From Paraburkholderia sp. SOS3 (lineage in GTDB: Bacteria > Pseudomonadota > Gammaproteobacteria > Burkholderiales > Burkholderiaceae), in contig NZ_CP018811.1 of NCBI RefSeq assembly GCF_001922345.1, positions 992,001 through 1,056,000 on the forward strand: DNA of 64,000 bases. The letters are read 5' to 3'. The position numbers were made by a program, and so were the translations under genes. This document shows positions 7,490-15,979 of this stretch, in pieces. The notes beneath the pieces are model-generated. The model was given only the letters and a program-made list of their open reading frames with translations, had not been told where the DNA came from and made no database searches. Position 1 is the first letter of the stretch. Every line of letters begins with the position of its first letter.

Positions 7490-9142
7490 ATGACAGCCAA
7501 ACCAGACTTGTTGGAATGCGAAATCCTCGTCGTCGGCGCCGGACCCGTCGGGTTGGCGCTGGCGGGAGACCTCGGCTGGCGGGGACGCCGATGTATCGTC
7601 GTCGATCGCGGCGACGGCTCGGTGTTCCAGCCGAAGATGGACCTCGTCGGCATCCGCACGATGGAGTTTTGCCGCCGCTGGGGCATTGTCGGCGACGTGG
7701 AGGCGAGTCCCTACGATCGCGACTATCCGCAGGACAACGTCTATCTGACGGCGTTGAACGGTTACGAACTGGGCCGCCAGGCAATGCCGTCGATGCGCGC
7801 CGAGCTGCCGCCGGCGGAGAGCCCGCAAAAGCGCGAGCGCTGCCCGCAAAACATGTTCGATCCGATTCTGCGTAAGTTCGCCGAATCGCAAGCGGGCGTA
7901 CAGATGCTCTACGAGCACGAATACGTGTCGTTCGAAGAAGACGTGGACGGCGTGACCGCGAACGTCGTACGGGCTTCGGACAAACATGCGTTCAAGATCC
8001 GCGCGAAATACCTGGTCGGCTGCGACGGCGGACGCAGCCTCGTACGCGAGCAGCTCGGCATCGGCATGCAGGGCAAAGGCGTGCTGACGTACACGACCAA
8101 CGTGATCTTCCGTTGCGCCGACTTCAACAGCCTGCACGACAAGGCGCCCGGTTACCGCTATATGTTCGTCGATCACACGGGCGTGTGGGCCACGATCGTT
8201 GCCATCAATGGCAAGGATTGCTGGCGCATGTCGATTGTCGGCAACGCTGACGAGCGCAAGCGCTATACGAATGACGAACTGAAGGCGTTCGCGTGCCGCG
8301 CGCTCGGCCGTCCGTTCGAGCCCGAGATTCTGAGCGTGCTGAACTGGACGCGCGAGGAACTCGTCGCCGATCAATACGGCCGCGGCCGCGTGTTTATCTG
8401 CGGCGACGCGTGCCATCTGACATCGCCGACCGGCGGCCTCGGCATGAACACCGGCATCGGCGATGCGGTCGACCTTTCATGGAAGCTCGATGCCGCGTTG
8501 CAGGGCTGGGGCGGCCCGGCGCTTTTCGATGCATACGAAATCGAGCGCAGGCCGATCGCCGAACGCATCACGCGCTTTTCGACCGGCAACCTCGAAACGA
8601 TGAAGCAGGCGAGCAACAGCCACCGTCTCGACGAAGACAGCGAGGTCGGGGCGGCGGAACGTATCAAGGTCGGTCAAGCGCTCGGCGAAGGTTTGAAGCG
8701 CGAGTGGTTCTCGCTGAACATGCACCTCGGCAATCGCTACGTCGACTCGCCGGTCTGCGTCTATTCCGGGAATGAGGATCGCGAGCAGATCGTCGCCGAA
8801 TACAACGACGGCGTGAACTACCGGCCCACCACGCGCACAGGCTGCCGCGCACCGCATGCGTGGCTTGCGGACGGCCGCTCGACGCTCGACCTGTTCGGAC
8901 GCGGCTACGTGCTGCTGAGCTTCACGAAAGACGACAGCGCTCAGCGCCTTGCAGACGCCGCGCACGATGCGCGCGTGCCGCTGACGCTGCACGCGATCGA
9001 TGAACCGGCCGTGGCCGCGCTCTACGAGAAGCGCCACGTGCTCGTGCGTCCCGACGGCCACGTCGCCTGGCGCGGCGACGCGCTGCCCGCCGATCCGATG
9101 GCGCTTTTCGCAACGATTTCTGGAAAGAAGGAACAACAATGA
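7490..9142 (+). CDS. FAD-dependent aromatic ring monooxygenase (MhpA/phenol hydroxylase-like)
   Basis: A 550-residue class A flavoprotein monooxygenase (FAD_binding_3 family). It has the N-terminal dinucleotide fold VVGAGPVGLALAGDL, the GCDGGRS segment near residue 180, and the GDACHLTSPTGGLGMNTG flavin/NADPH motif near residue 303. A thioredoxin-like C-terminal region follows, as in phenol hydroxylase and MhpA. It should use NAD(P)H and O2 to hydroxylate a phenolic or aryl acid substrate. It overlaps the next gene by ATGA, indicating translational coupling. In context it may supply the dihydroxylated ring for the gentisate-type dioxygenase. Confidence 0.88.
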   Translation: MTAKPDLLECEILVVGAGPVGLALAGDLGWRGRRCIVVDRGDGSVFQPKMDLVGIRTMEFCRRWGIVGDVEASPYDRDYPQDNVYLTALNGYELGRQAMPSMRAELPPAESPQKRERCPQNMFDPILRKFAESQAGVQMLYEHEYVSFEEDVDGVTANVVRASDKHAFKIRAKYLVGCDGGRSLVREQLGIGMQGKGVLTYTTNVIFRCADFNSLHDKAPGYRYMFVDHTGVWATIVAINGKDCWRMSIVGNADERKRYTNDELKAFACRALGRPFEPEILSVLNWTREELVADQYGRGRVFICGDACHLTSPTGGLGMNTGIGDAVDLSWKLDAALQGWGGPALFDAYEIERRPIAERITRFSTGNLETMKQASNSHRLDEDSEVGAAERIKVGQALGEGLKREWFSLNMHLGNRYVDSPVCVYSGNEDREQIVAEYNDGVNYRPTTRTGCRAPHAWLADGRSTLDLFGRGYVLLSFTKDDSAQRLADAAHDARVPLTLHAIDEPAVAALYEKRHVLVRPDGHVAWRGDALPADPMALFATISGKKEQQ

Positions 9143-9960
9143 AACTGTTTCGCTTCGACGACGGCCGGATCGGCGTTCAATCCGGCAACGAGAGCTACGA
9201 CATTACCGACGCGCTCGGCATCGACACGCAGATGTGGCCCCCCGTGCAGATGGTGCAGGTGATCCGCCGGTTGTGCGAATCGGCCCCGGCCATGCTCGAT
9301 CATCCGAAGACGCGTCGCATCGATCTCGCATCCGTGCGTCTGCTGGTGCCGATCGAGTGGCCGAACAAGCTGCTCGCGTTGCCCGTCAACTATGTGGCGC
9401 ACGGCGCCGAAATGAACTCGGCCAATCGCGCGGATCTGAACGGCTTCTTCCTGAAAGCGAACTCGTCGCTGTCGGGTCCGAACGATGCGGTCGTGTTGCC
9501 CGATCTGCCGGGCCGCGAGATTCACCACGAGTGCGAACTCGGCATCGTGATCGGCAAGGGCGGGCGCAACATCAGCCGCGCCGATGCGTACGAGCACATC
9601 TTCGGCTATGCCTGTCTGATTGACATGGTCGTGCGCGGCAAGGAAGAGCGCGTGATGCGCAAGTCGTACGACACGTTCTGCCCGTTTGGACCGTGGATCG
9701 TGACCGCCGACGAGGTGCCGGACCCGGCCAACCTGCAAACGCGTCTGTGGGTCAACGACGAGCTGCGGCAGGACTCGAACACGAAGGACCTGATTGTCGA
9801 CATCCCCGGCATGATCGAGCTGATCTCGCGCGTGGCGACGCTGTATCCGGGCGACATCATCGCAGCGGGCACGCCGGCAGGCGTCGGACCGGTCCAGCGC
9901 GGCGATCGCATGCGCATTGCGATCGACCACGTCGGCGAAATGACGCTCGACGTCCGCTAG
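9139..9960 (+). CDS. Fumarylacetoacetate hydrolase family protein
   Basis: A 273-residue FAH-family protein. FLKANSSLSG near residue 110 and the metal-binding HHECELGIVIGK near residue 130 are typical of the Mg/Mn-dependent acylpyruvate hydrolases, and AGTPAGVGPVQRGD closes the active-site region. Such enzymes hydrolyse fumarylpyruvate or maleylpyruvate, the products of gentisate ring cleavage. That fits the gentisate-type dioxygenase under the same operators. It overlaps the hydroxylase gene by four bases. Confidence 0.87.
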   Translation: MKLFRFDDGRIGVQSGNESYDITDALGIDTQMWPPVQMVQVIRRLCESAPAMLDHPKTRRIDLASVRLLVPIEWPNKLLALPVNYVAHGAEMNSANRADLNGFFLKANSSLSGPNDAVVLPDLPGREIHHECELGIVIGKGGRNISRADAYEHIFGYACLIDMVVRGKEERVMRKSYDTFCPFGPWIVTADEVPDPANLQTRLWVNDELRQDSNTKDLIVDIPGMIELISRVATLYPGDIIAAGTPAGVGPVQRGDRMRIAIDHVGEMTLDVR

Positions 9961-9969
9961 GAGACCGAC

Positions 9970-10425
9970 ATGGATTTCAAGGGATCGGAAACGATCAGGG
10001 CGCCGCGCAGCCTCGTGTGGAAATGCCTGAACGATCCGGAGGTTTTGAAGCACTGCGTGCCCGGATGTCAGTCTTTTACGGCGGCCGGCGAGGACGAGTT
10101 TCTCGCGACGGTGACAGTCGCGGTCGGTCCGGTCAAGGCTAGCTTCAAAGGCAATCTGAAGCTGTCCGATCGTGTCGAGCCGCAAGGCTATCGCATTGTC
10201 GGCCAGGGTGAAGGCGGTATCGCCGGATTCGGCAAGATGAACGCCGAAGTGGCGCTAAGCGACGACGGCGACGATACCGTGCTGTCGTATGCCGCGTATG
10301 CGGAAGTCGGCGGCAAGCTCGCGCAGATCGGCACGCGGCTGGTGTCGTCGGTGGCGAACAAGCTCGCGGCGACGTTCTTTCAGCGCTTCAACGAGAACGT
10401 GAGCGCGCTCGCCGCGCAGCAATGA
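9970..10425 (+). CDS. CoxG-like SRPBCC protein (molybdenum hydroxylase accessory)
   Basis: A 151-residue CoxG/carbon monoxide dehydrogenase subunit G family protein with an SRPBCC fold. The N-terminal SETIRAPRSLVWKCLNDPEVLKHC motif and the central GEGGIAGFGKM are characteristic. Members accompany molybdenum hydroxylases and in CO oxidisers help membrane anchoring or maturation. It starts nine bases after the FAH-family gene, so it is third in this operon, and it presumably serves the split molybdenum hydroxylase next door. Confidence 0.82.
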   Translation: MDFKGSETIRAPRSLVWKCLNDPEVLKHCVPGCQSFTAAGEDEFLATVTVAVGPVKASFKGNLKLSDRVEPQGYRIVGQGEGGIAGFGKMNAEVALSDDGDDTVLSYAAYAEVGGKLAQIGTRLVSSVANKLAATFFQRFNENVSALAAQQ

Positions 10426-10448
10426 AGCGATGCGGAAGCGGCGCGGCG

Positions 10449-10482
10449 GGCGGCAGGTCCCGCTAGTGCGGAACCTGCCGCC
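10449..10482. terminator. Bidirectional terminator-like hairpin
   Basis: A 10-bp perfect stem (GGCGGCAGGT and its complement) encloses an inner CCGC/GCGG stem around TAGT. It sits between the convergent CoxG-like and IclR genes. It lacks a strong T-run. Confidence 0.5.
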
Positions 10483-10500
10483 GCAATACGGCAGCGCCGC

Positions 10501-11337
10501 CTATCTCATCGTATCGAGCGCGGACGCAAATCGCGCGGCAAGCCGCTTCAGCTCGTTGCCGACCTTGACGAGCGTTTCGTCGTCGAACACGAGGCTGATG
10601 CCACCCGCGCTCAGCGACAACAGCGCCTTGCCGTCCGACGACATGACCGGCACCGCGACGGCATTGATCTGCGCATGCAGCGAGCCCTTGTTGATGATGA
10701 ATCCCGTGCGCTTGTACTGCGCGATCGATTGCTTGATCTTCGGCAGCAGCGTGCTCCAGCGCTTTTTCTCGATCTCCTGCAGTTCCTTGAAGACCTGCTC
10801 GCGCTCGTCGTCGGGCAGTCCGGCGAGGTACGCCCAGCCGGTGGCCGACGACGACAGCGGCACGCGCGAGCCGACTTCGAGATCGCGCAGGATGATCTGC
10901 GAGCCCTGCATGCGCTGCATATAGACCATGTAGTGCCCGTCGCGCATGCCAAGCGAAACGGCGCATTGGTAGCGGCTCGCGAGCGCCTGCATGTCGTCGC
11001 GCGCGAGTTCGGCGATCGGCATGCTGGCGATCGCCGCCTGCCCGAGGCCGAGTACGGAAATACCGGGACGCAGCCGGCCGCCGCGGTCCGTCTGCACGAG
11101 ATAGCCCTCCTGGATCAGCGTGTAGCAAAGCCGCCAGACGGTTGGCTGCGCGAGGCCGGTCATACGCGCGATGTCGGCCGTGCCGAGCGCCGGGGTCGCG
11201 CGCGTGAAGCAGCGCAATACGTCGAGTCCTCGGGCCAGCGCGGTCACGAACTGGCGGTCTTTCTCGGGAGCGATGTCGTCGTCGCTGCTGGCAGCTTTGG
11301 CAGTGGTTGTTTTTTTAGCTGGTTTTCGTTCTGTCAA
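10501..11337 (-). CDS. IclR family transcriptional regulator
   Basis: An IclR regulator of about 278 residues. The winged helix-turn-helix (GTADIARMTGLAQPTVWRLCYTLIQEGYL) is followed by the effector-binding IclR domain with ATGWAYLAGLPDDER and AVAVPVMSSDGKALLSLS. I favour a TTG start at 11337, preceded by AGGA eight bases upstream. In-frame ATGs at 11385 and 11427 lack well-spaced ribosome sites, though they remain possible. It lies inside the catabolic regulon and is the obvious candidate to bind the ATTYGC-N3-GCRAAT operators at the five neighbouring promoters. Whether it represses, activates or does both is not known. Confidence 0.85.
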   Translation of the reverse strand: MTERKPAKKTTTAKAASSDDDIAPEKDRQFVTALARGLDVLRCFTRATPALGTADIARMTGLAQPTVWRLCYTLIQEGYLVQTDRGGRLRPGISVLGLGQAAIASMPIAELARDDMQALASRYQCAVSLGMRDGHYMVYMQRMQGSQIILRDLEVGSRVPLSSSATGWAYLAGLPDDEREQVFKELQEIEKKRWSTLLPKIKQSIAQYKRTGFIINKGSLHAQINAVAVPVMSSDGKALLSLSAGGISLVFDDETLVKVGNELKRLAARFASALDTMR

Positions 11338-11682
11338 TTTGGCAATCCTGTTGTGCGCGAACTGGATGGAGCGCAGCGCGCTCATGGCAAATGCGGAATG
11401 CGGCGCGCAGGCCGCCCTCGGTGGCATCTCCCCGGCGCTTGTCGTGCCCGGGTGTTGCCTCTTTAACGTGCCGAATTATAAGCAGCGCGTGCATCGACGT
11501 CGCGCAGCGTCGATGAAGCGCGCCGCCGCCGTAATCCGTTGCCGCGAAAGCGGCGATGCGGATATTCACACAGAGGATAGCTTACTCGCAAGGTGAATTG
11601 GAGCTTCGCGGGCATTTCTCGTGTCGTTTCAGCGCAAAGACACGGCTGCATGCGCATACCGGGGCGATGCCCACTTTGTGCA

Positions 11683-11770
11683 ATATGCGTAGCGAATTTG
11701 CCTAAACGAATTGACAGATCAACTGAACCCGATATAATTTGCTACACAGATTGAAATTCGCATTGCGAAT
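11683..11770 (+). promoter_or_regulatory. Promoter and operators of the gentisate dioxygenase-porin-UbiX operon
   Basis: A near-perfect sigma-70 promoter, TTGACA (11711-11716), 16 bases, TATAAT (11733-11738). The operator ATTTGC-TAC-ACAGAT (11737-11751) overlaps the -10 box. The best-consensus site ATTCGC-ATT-GCGAAT (11756-11770) is 19 bp downstream. A further site, ATATGC-GTA-GCGAAT (11683-11697), lies upstream of the -35 box toward the iclR gene and may serve autoregulation. Operators over a consensus promoter imply repression. Confidence 0.75.
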
Positions 11771-11917
11771 AGAACGAAGCGAAGCAAAACAAAGCGAAAC
11801 AGCAGTGTCAGGAGACCAGGGCGAAACAAGGGCGAAACGGTGCCGACAGGAAAATCCTGCGGCCGGAAAGCGTTGTGCCGCATCCGTTCTCCGCTTCCAA
11901 CCCAGAGGATGATTCCG

Positions 11918-12892
11918 ATGTCGCAAGCCGAGCATGCCGAAGTCGATTTCGATTCAGCGCAAGATCTGCCTGCATTGCACGCGTTGCTCGAGCACGTGCA
12001 GATGAAGAACGGCTGGGCCAAGCCCACGCCTTCGTTGTATCCGCAACCGAAGCAGACGTTCGTGCCCGCGCATTGGCGCTATCGCGATGCTCGCGCGGCG
12101 CTGCATGCGGCGGGACGTCTCGTCGGCACCGAATGGGCCGAGCGGCGCAACCTGATCATGGCCAACCCGATTCCGGGCAACGACTACGCCACGGTGCGCA
12201 CGCTGGTCGGCGCGTATCAGATGATCAAGGGGCACGAATCGGCGCGCAGCCACCGGCACACGCCGAACGCCATGCGCGTCGTGCTCGAAGGCGCGCCGAA
12301 CATGTACACGATCGTCGACGGCATGAAGATTCCAATGCTGGCCGGCGACATCCTGCTGACGCCGAACGGCTGTTACCACGGACACCTGAGCGAATCGGAC
12401 CGGGAAGGCTACTGGATCGACTTCCTCGATGCGCCGCTCGTCCAGCATCTGAATCCGATGTTTTTCGAAGTTCATCCCGATGAGCTGGAAAAGAGTCATC
12501 GCGTCGACGCGCATTCGCCGATGCGGTTCGCCTATGCGGATTACCGTCCGCGGCTTCTCGACTCCGCCGAGATTGCGGCAGGCGTGCGCAGCCTCGAACT
12601 CGGGCCGCCGACGCTCGTCACGTTCGACCGTGTGGTGCTTCATCTCGCCGCCGGTACGCAATGGCCATGCGGGCGCACCACGGCAAATCGCATTTTCACG
12701 GTGGTCGAAGGCGAGGGCGTGACGCGGGTGGCCGGCCGCGAGTTTCGCTGGCAGGCAGGCGATATGTTCGCGATGCCGGGATGGAACGAATACAGCATCG
12801 AGGCTAGCAGCGACGCGTTGCTGTTGCGCGTGTCCGATGAACCGCTGCTGCGCATGCTCGACTGGTATCGCGTGGACGGGACTGCCTGGTAG
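11918..12892 (+). CDS. Gentisate 1,2-dioxygenase-like cupin dioxygenase
   Basis: A 324-residue bicupin related to gentisate 1,2-dioxygenase and 1-hydroxy-2-naphthoate dioxygenase. The iron-binding HRHTPNAMRVVLEG motif and the following YTIVDGMKIPMLAGDILLTP and WIDFLDAPLV segments match the family, and a second cupin half with ANRIFTVVEGEG lies near the C-terminus. It should cleave a 1,2-substituted ring between hydroxyl and carboxyl carbons. The start at 11918 has AGAGGA eight bases before it, better than ATG 11909. It is slightly shorter than typical gentisate dioxygenases. The exact substrate is uncertain. Confidence 0.85.
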   Translation: MSQAEHAEVDFDSAQDLPALHALLEHVQMKNGWAKPTPSLYPQPKQTFVPAHWRYRDARAALHAAGRLVGTEWAERRNLIMANPIPGNDYATVRTLVGAYQMIKGHESARSHRHTPNAMRVVLEGAPNMYTIVDGMKIPMLAGDILLTPNGCYHGHLSESDREGYWIDFLDAPLVQHLNPMFFEVHPDELEKSHRVDAHSPMRFAYADYRPRLLDSAEIAAGVRSLELGPPTLVTFDRVVLHLAAGTQWPCGRTTANRIFTVVEGEGVTRVAGREFRWQAGDMFAMPGWNEYSIEASSDALLLRVSDEPLLRMLDWYRVDGTAW

Positions 12893-12929
12893 GAAGCGAA
12901 TAAATTCTGCGGATTCTGTATACCTATTA

Positions 12930-12944
12930 ATTGGCATTGCAAAA
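12930..12944. promoter_or_regulatory. Weak operator-like site upstream of the porin gene
   Basis: ATTGGC-ATT-GCAAAA resembles the regulon operators, but no clear partner site lies 19 bp away and no strong promoter accompanies it. It may be a secondary site or chance. Confidence 0.3.
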
Positions 12945-13041
12945 TTAAATGCCATCAGCGACGCAGTAAGCAGCAGAACGTGCGCCATCAGATCGCACGG
13001 CACCGTCAAGGTGTGAACAAATACAAAAATGGAGACAGCAA

Positions 13042-14133
13042 TTGAAAATGAAATGGAGCTGGGCAGCCTGTGCGGCGGCGTTCGCGCTTGTGTCAACTCA
13101 GGCGAGCGCGCAAAGCAGCGTCACGATCTTCGGTTTGCTCGATGTGGGTTTGACTTATATCAGCAACATGAGCGGCCACTCGTCGCTGCAATTCAAGGAC
13201 GGGCAAAACTCGCCCAACATATGGGGCTTTACCGGAACCGAAGATCTGGGCGGCGGATGGAAGACGTTCTTCATGTTGCGCGATCAGATCGTGGTCGGCA
13301 CCGGATCGATTCTTAACGGGCAAAGCCTTTGGTCGAAGTCGGCTTATGTCGGCATGAAAAACGAGCGCTACGGCTCGATGTCGGCCGGCGAGCAGTACGA
13401 CTTCATGCGCGACATGGTGAAAGATTCACCGGCTGAAATTTCCGGCCACCTTTATTCATATCCGGGCGGGATCTTTACGAAGCTCGCTATCCCGGGCAAT
13501 CCGTCGGGCAGCTTCGACTGGAGCCGCTTGACCGGCACACCGGTTTCGAACTCGATCCGATATGAGTCGCCGAAGTTCGCCGGTTTGCATGTGGGCGCGA
13601 TGTATGGCTTTGGCAATGTCGCCGGCTCGATCGGCGCGGGCAATGCATCGAGCTTTCTGGTCAGCTACGAGCAAGGCAAGTTCGGTGCCGATGCCGCGTA
13701 CACGACCACCAAACACGTCGGCACGCTGGGCGCGCCGGACGTCACGATACGCAATGCGGCGGTGGGTTCGCGCTATACGTGGGGCCCGGTGTTTATGACC
13801 GCGCTGATCACGACGGTGCGCAACGTCGCGAACGGCGCTGCAGCAGCGTCGTATTCCGCGGGCGCGATGTACCACGTCACGCCGCTATGGTCGCTCGGTT
13901 TCAGCTACATGTACCAGAAGGGCAACGAAGAGTTGAGCAACCAGCACGCGAACGAGATCGCAGGGATCGTCGACTATGCGTTGTCGAAGCGGACGTCCGT
14001 CTATGCACTCGGTGCGTGGCAGCGCACGAATCATGGCTTTCGCGCCAATATCGACGGCTTGCTCGGTGCGACCGCGGCGGCGAGCGGGCCCAATCAGGAA
14101 GTGTTTCGCGTGGGCCTCCATACGCGCTTCTAA
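13042..14133 (+). CDS. Gram-negative outer-membrane porin
   Basis: A 363-residue general porin of the Burkholderia OmpC/Porin_4 type. A signal peptide (hydrophobic residues 5-20, cleavage near ASA-QSSVTIFG) is followed by the typical first strand VTIFGLLDVGLTY, and the protein ends in aromatic FRVGLHTRF as outer-membrane barrels do. GGAG sits seven bases before a TTG at 13042; ATG 13048 is the alternative start. It lies between the dioxygenase and ubiX-type genes and ends 12 bases before the latter. It probably lets the aromatic substrate across the outer membrane. Confidence 0.9.
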   Translation: MKMKWSWAACAAAFALVSTQASAQSSVTIFGLLDVGLTYISNMSGHSSLQFKDGQNSPNIWGFTGTEDLGGGWKTFFMLRDQIVVGTGSILNGQSLWSKSAYVGMKNERYGSMSAGEQYDFMRDMVKDSPAEISGHLYSYPGGIFTKLAIPGNPSGSFDWSRLTGTPVSNSIRYESPKFAGLHVGAMYGFGNVAGSIGAGNASSFLVSYEQGKFGADAAYTTTKHVGTLGAPDVTIRNAAVGSRYTWGPVFMTALITTVRNVANGAAAASYSAGAMYHVTPLWSLGFSYMYQKGNEELSNQHANEIAGIVDYALSKRTSVYALGAWQRTNHGFRANIDGLLGATAAASGPNQEVFRVGLHTRF

Positions 14134-14145
14134 ACCGGAAAATCA

Positions 14146-14721
14146 ATGAGCAATACAGCAGCGCGACGTCTGGTCGTCGGTATCACGGGGGCATCGGGCA
14201 TTGCGTACGGGATTCGGGCGCTCGAAGTGCTCAAGGAAGCGGGCGTCGAGACGCATCTGATCCTGAGCAAGGCCGCGGAACTGACCATGACGTACGAGAC
14301 CGACCTCAAGTCCAACGATCTGCGCGCGCTGGCATCCGTGTGGTATTCGTCGGGCGATATCGGCGCGGCGGTTTCTTCAGGATCGTTCCGGACGATGGGC
14401 ATGCTGATCGCGCCCTGCTCTGTCCGGACCATGAGCGAGATCGCGACGGGCGTGACGGCCACGCTGATGAGTCGTGCCGCCGATGTCGCCTTGAAGGAGC
14501 GGCGGCGGCTCGTGTTGGGTGTGCGCGAGACCCCGCTGCATAGCGGTCATCTGCGAACGATGCTGCAGTTGTCCGATATGGGCGCGGTGGTGGCGCCGCT
14601 CGTGCCTGCGTTCTATTCGCGGCCGCAGTCGCTCGAGGATATCGTCGACCATACCGTCGGGCGACTGCTCGATCTGTTCGATATCGAAACCGATATCGTG
14701 AAGCGCTGGAAAGAGGCGTAG
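14146..14721 (+). CDS. UbiX/Pad1-type flavin prenyltransferase
   Basis: A 191-residue flavin prenyltransferase. GITGASGIAYGIRALEVL at the N-terminus is the flavin-binding motif, and the APCSVRTMSEIATG region and RRRLVLGVRETPLHSGHLRTM are characteristic. The enzyme makes prenylated FMN, the cofactor of UbiD-type reversible decarboxylases. No UbiD-family gene is present in the window, so the decarboxylase must be encoded elsewhere, or this copy supplements the housekeeping UbiX. It lies 12 bases after the porin gene. Confidence 0.9.
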   Translation: MSNTAARRLVVGITGASGIAYGIRALEVLKEAGVETHLILSKAAELTMTYETDLKSNDLRALASVWYSSGDIGAAVSSGSFRTMGMLIAPCSVRTMSEIATGVTATLMSRAADVALKERRRLVLGVRETPLHSGHLRTMLQLSDMGAVVAPLVPAFYSRPQSLEDIVDHTVGRLLDLFDIETDIVKRWKEA

Positions 14722-14739
14722 GGGCACAGACCCCTACGC
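14716..14739. terminator. Terminator-like hairpin between convergent genes
   Basis: A perfect 9-bp stem, GCGTAGGGG and CCCCTACGC around a 6-base loop, overlaps the UbiX-type stop codon. It lies just before the convergent OYE gene end. There is no T-run. Confidence 0.5.
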
Positions 14740-14758
14740 GGCGCTGCATTTCGAACAT

Positions 14759-15874
14759 TCAGGCATCGGCCAGCATCGCGAGTTCGTCATCCTTGATGCT
14801 CGCGACCGGATGAAGAATCGTGCCATCGAATGTCTTCGGCTCGCGGTTGCCTGCGAGCACTTTCGGCAGGTCCGGGTTGGCCAGCGCGCCACGTCCTACC
14901 GTCACGATGTCCGCACCGGTCGAAAGCGCGTTCGAGATTCGTTCTGCCGTGTGCAGGCTGCCATTGGCGATGATCGTGACGTTCGGCGCGTAGCGGCGCG
15001 CCAATGTGACGAGACTGTCGCGCGTGCCTTCGAACGCGGGCTGCCATGCCTCATATTCCGTCACGTGGATGAAGTTCGCGCCGGCATCGGCGAGCGTGCC
15101 GAAGATGATTTCGGCGTCCGCTTCCGCGCCTTGCCACTTCGATACGTAGTCGTTGACCTTGCCTTGCGAAATCCGGATGCCGACCGGAACGGTATCGCCG
15201 ACGCTGTACTTGACCGCATTGACGACATCGGCGAGCAATTGCACGCGCGCCCTCGTATCGCCGCCCCAACGATCGGTTCTGCGATTGGTCTCCTGCGTGA
15301 GGAACTGATCGAGCAGATAACCGTTGGCGCCGTGGATCTCCACGCCACTGAAGCCGGCGATATTGACCGCGCGCTGTGCGGCGTCCACGAATCCTTGAAG
15401 CGCCTCGTCGATTTCGGCATCGGTCATCGGCTTGGGTTCGTGGTACTGCCCCTCGCCGTAATAGAACTGCATCTGCTTGCCTTTCGGGCGAACCGCCGAC
15501 GGCCCCACCGTGTGCGAGCGATAGATATTGCCTTGACTGAGCGCGCCCGCGTGCATCAGTTGTGCGAACACATGCGCGCCTTGCGCTTGCATATCGCGAT
15601 TGAACGCTGCCCAGGCTGCTGCCTGCGCGTCATCTGATAAACCAGGTTGAAACCGGTATCCTTGCGAAAACGCCTTGTCCGTATAGATGCCCTCGGTCGT
15701 GACGAGACCGAAGCCACCCTTCGCGAAACGCCGGTAATAGTCGAACATGGTTTGCGTCGGGTGCCCGTCTTCGGTGGCCGTGATGCGCGTCATCGGAGCG
15801 ACCGCAATCCGGTTACGTACCGCGATGCCATTGCCGTCGTACGGGGAAAGGATCAGAGAGGTGGTGTCGGTCAT
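14759..15874 (-). CDS. NADH:flavin oxidoreductase, old yellow enzyme family
   Basis: A 371-residue FMN-dependent TIM-barrel oxidoreductase. VAPMTRITA near residue 26, GAL/HAGALS in the first half, the HGANGYLLDQFLTQETNRRTDRWGG motif near residue 185, and GADIVTVGRGALANPDLP near residue 325 mark the OYE/2,4-dienoyl-CoA reductase-like class. Members reduce activated alkenes, enones or nitro compounds. It is divergent from an adjacent LysR gene, a common arrangement in which the regulator responds to electrophilic substrates. It is not obviously part of the catabolic regulon because no ATTYGC-type operators lie upstream. Confidence 0.88.
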   Translation of the reverse strand: MTDTTSLILSPYDGNGIAVRNRIAVAPMTRITATEDGHPTQTMFDYYRRFAKGGFGLVTTEGIYTDKAFSQGYRFQPGLSDDAQAAAWAAFNRDMQAQGAHVFAQLMHAGALSQGNIYRSHTVGPSAVRPKGKQMQFYYGEGQYHEPKPMTDAEIDEALQGFVDAAQRAVNIAGFSGVEIHGANGYLLDQFLTQETNRRTDRWGGDTRARVQLLADVVNAVKYSVGDTVPVGIRISQGKVNDYVSKWQGAEADAEIIFGTLADAGANFIHVTEYEAWQPAFEGTRDSLVTLARRYAPNVTIIANGSLHTAERISNALSTGADIVTVGRGALANPDLPKVLAGNREPKTFDGTILHPVASIKDDELAMLADA

Positions 15875-15900
15875 TTTGCAGCTCGTCTTGAAGAGAAAGT

Positions 15901-15923
15901 GTCCCTATCTTAGGAGTCGGGAC
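15901..15923. promoter_or_regulatory. Putative LysR-type operator in the OYE/LysR intergenic region
   Basis: Nested inverted repeats CCTA-TCT-TAGG (15904-15914) and GTCCC-N13-GGGAC (15901-15923) lie between the divergent genes. LysR regulators often bind such interrupted palindromes. The assignment is positional. Confidence 0.4.
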
Positions 15924-15979
15924 GAGCAGGAAACAGACATCGGAATGTGAAGGCACCCTAACACTTCTGGATATAAACC

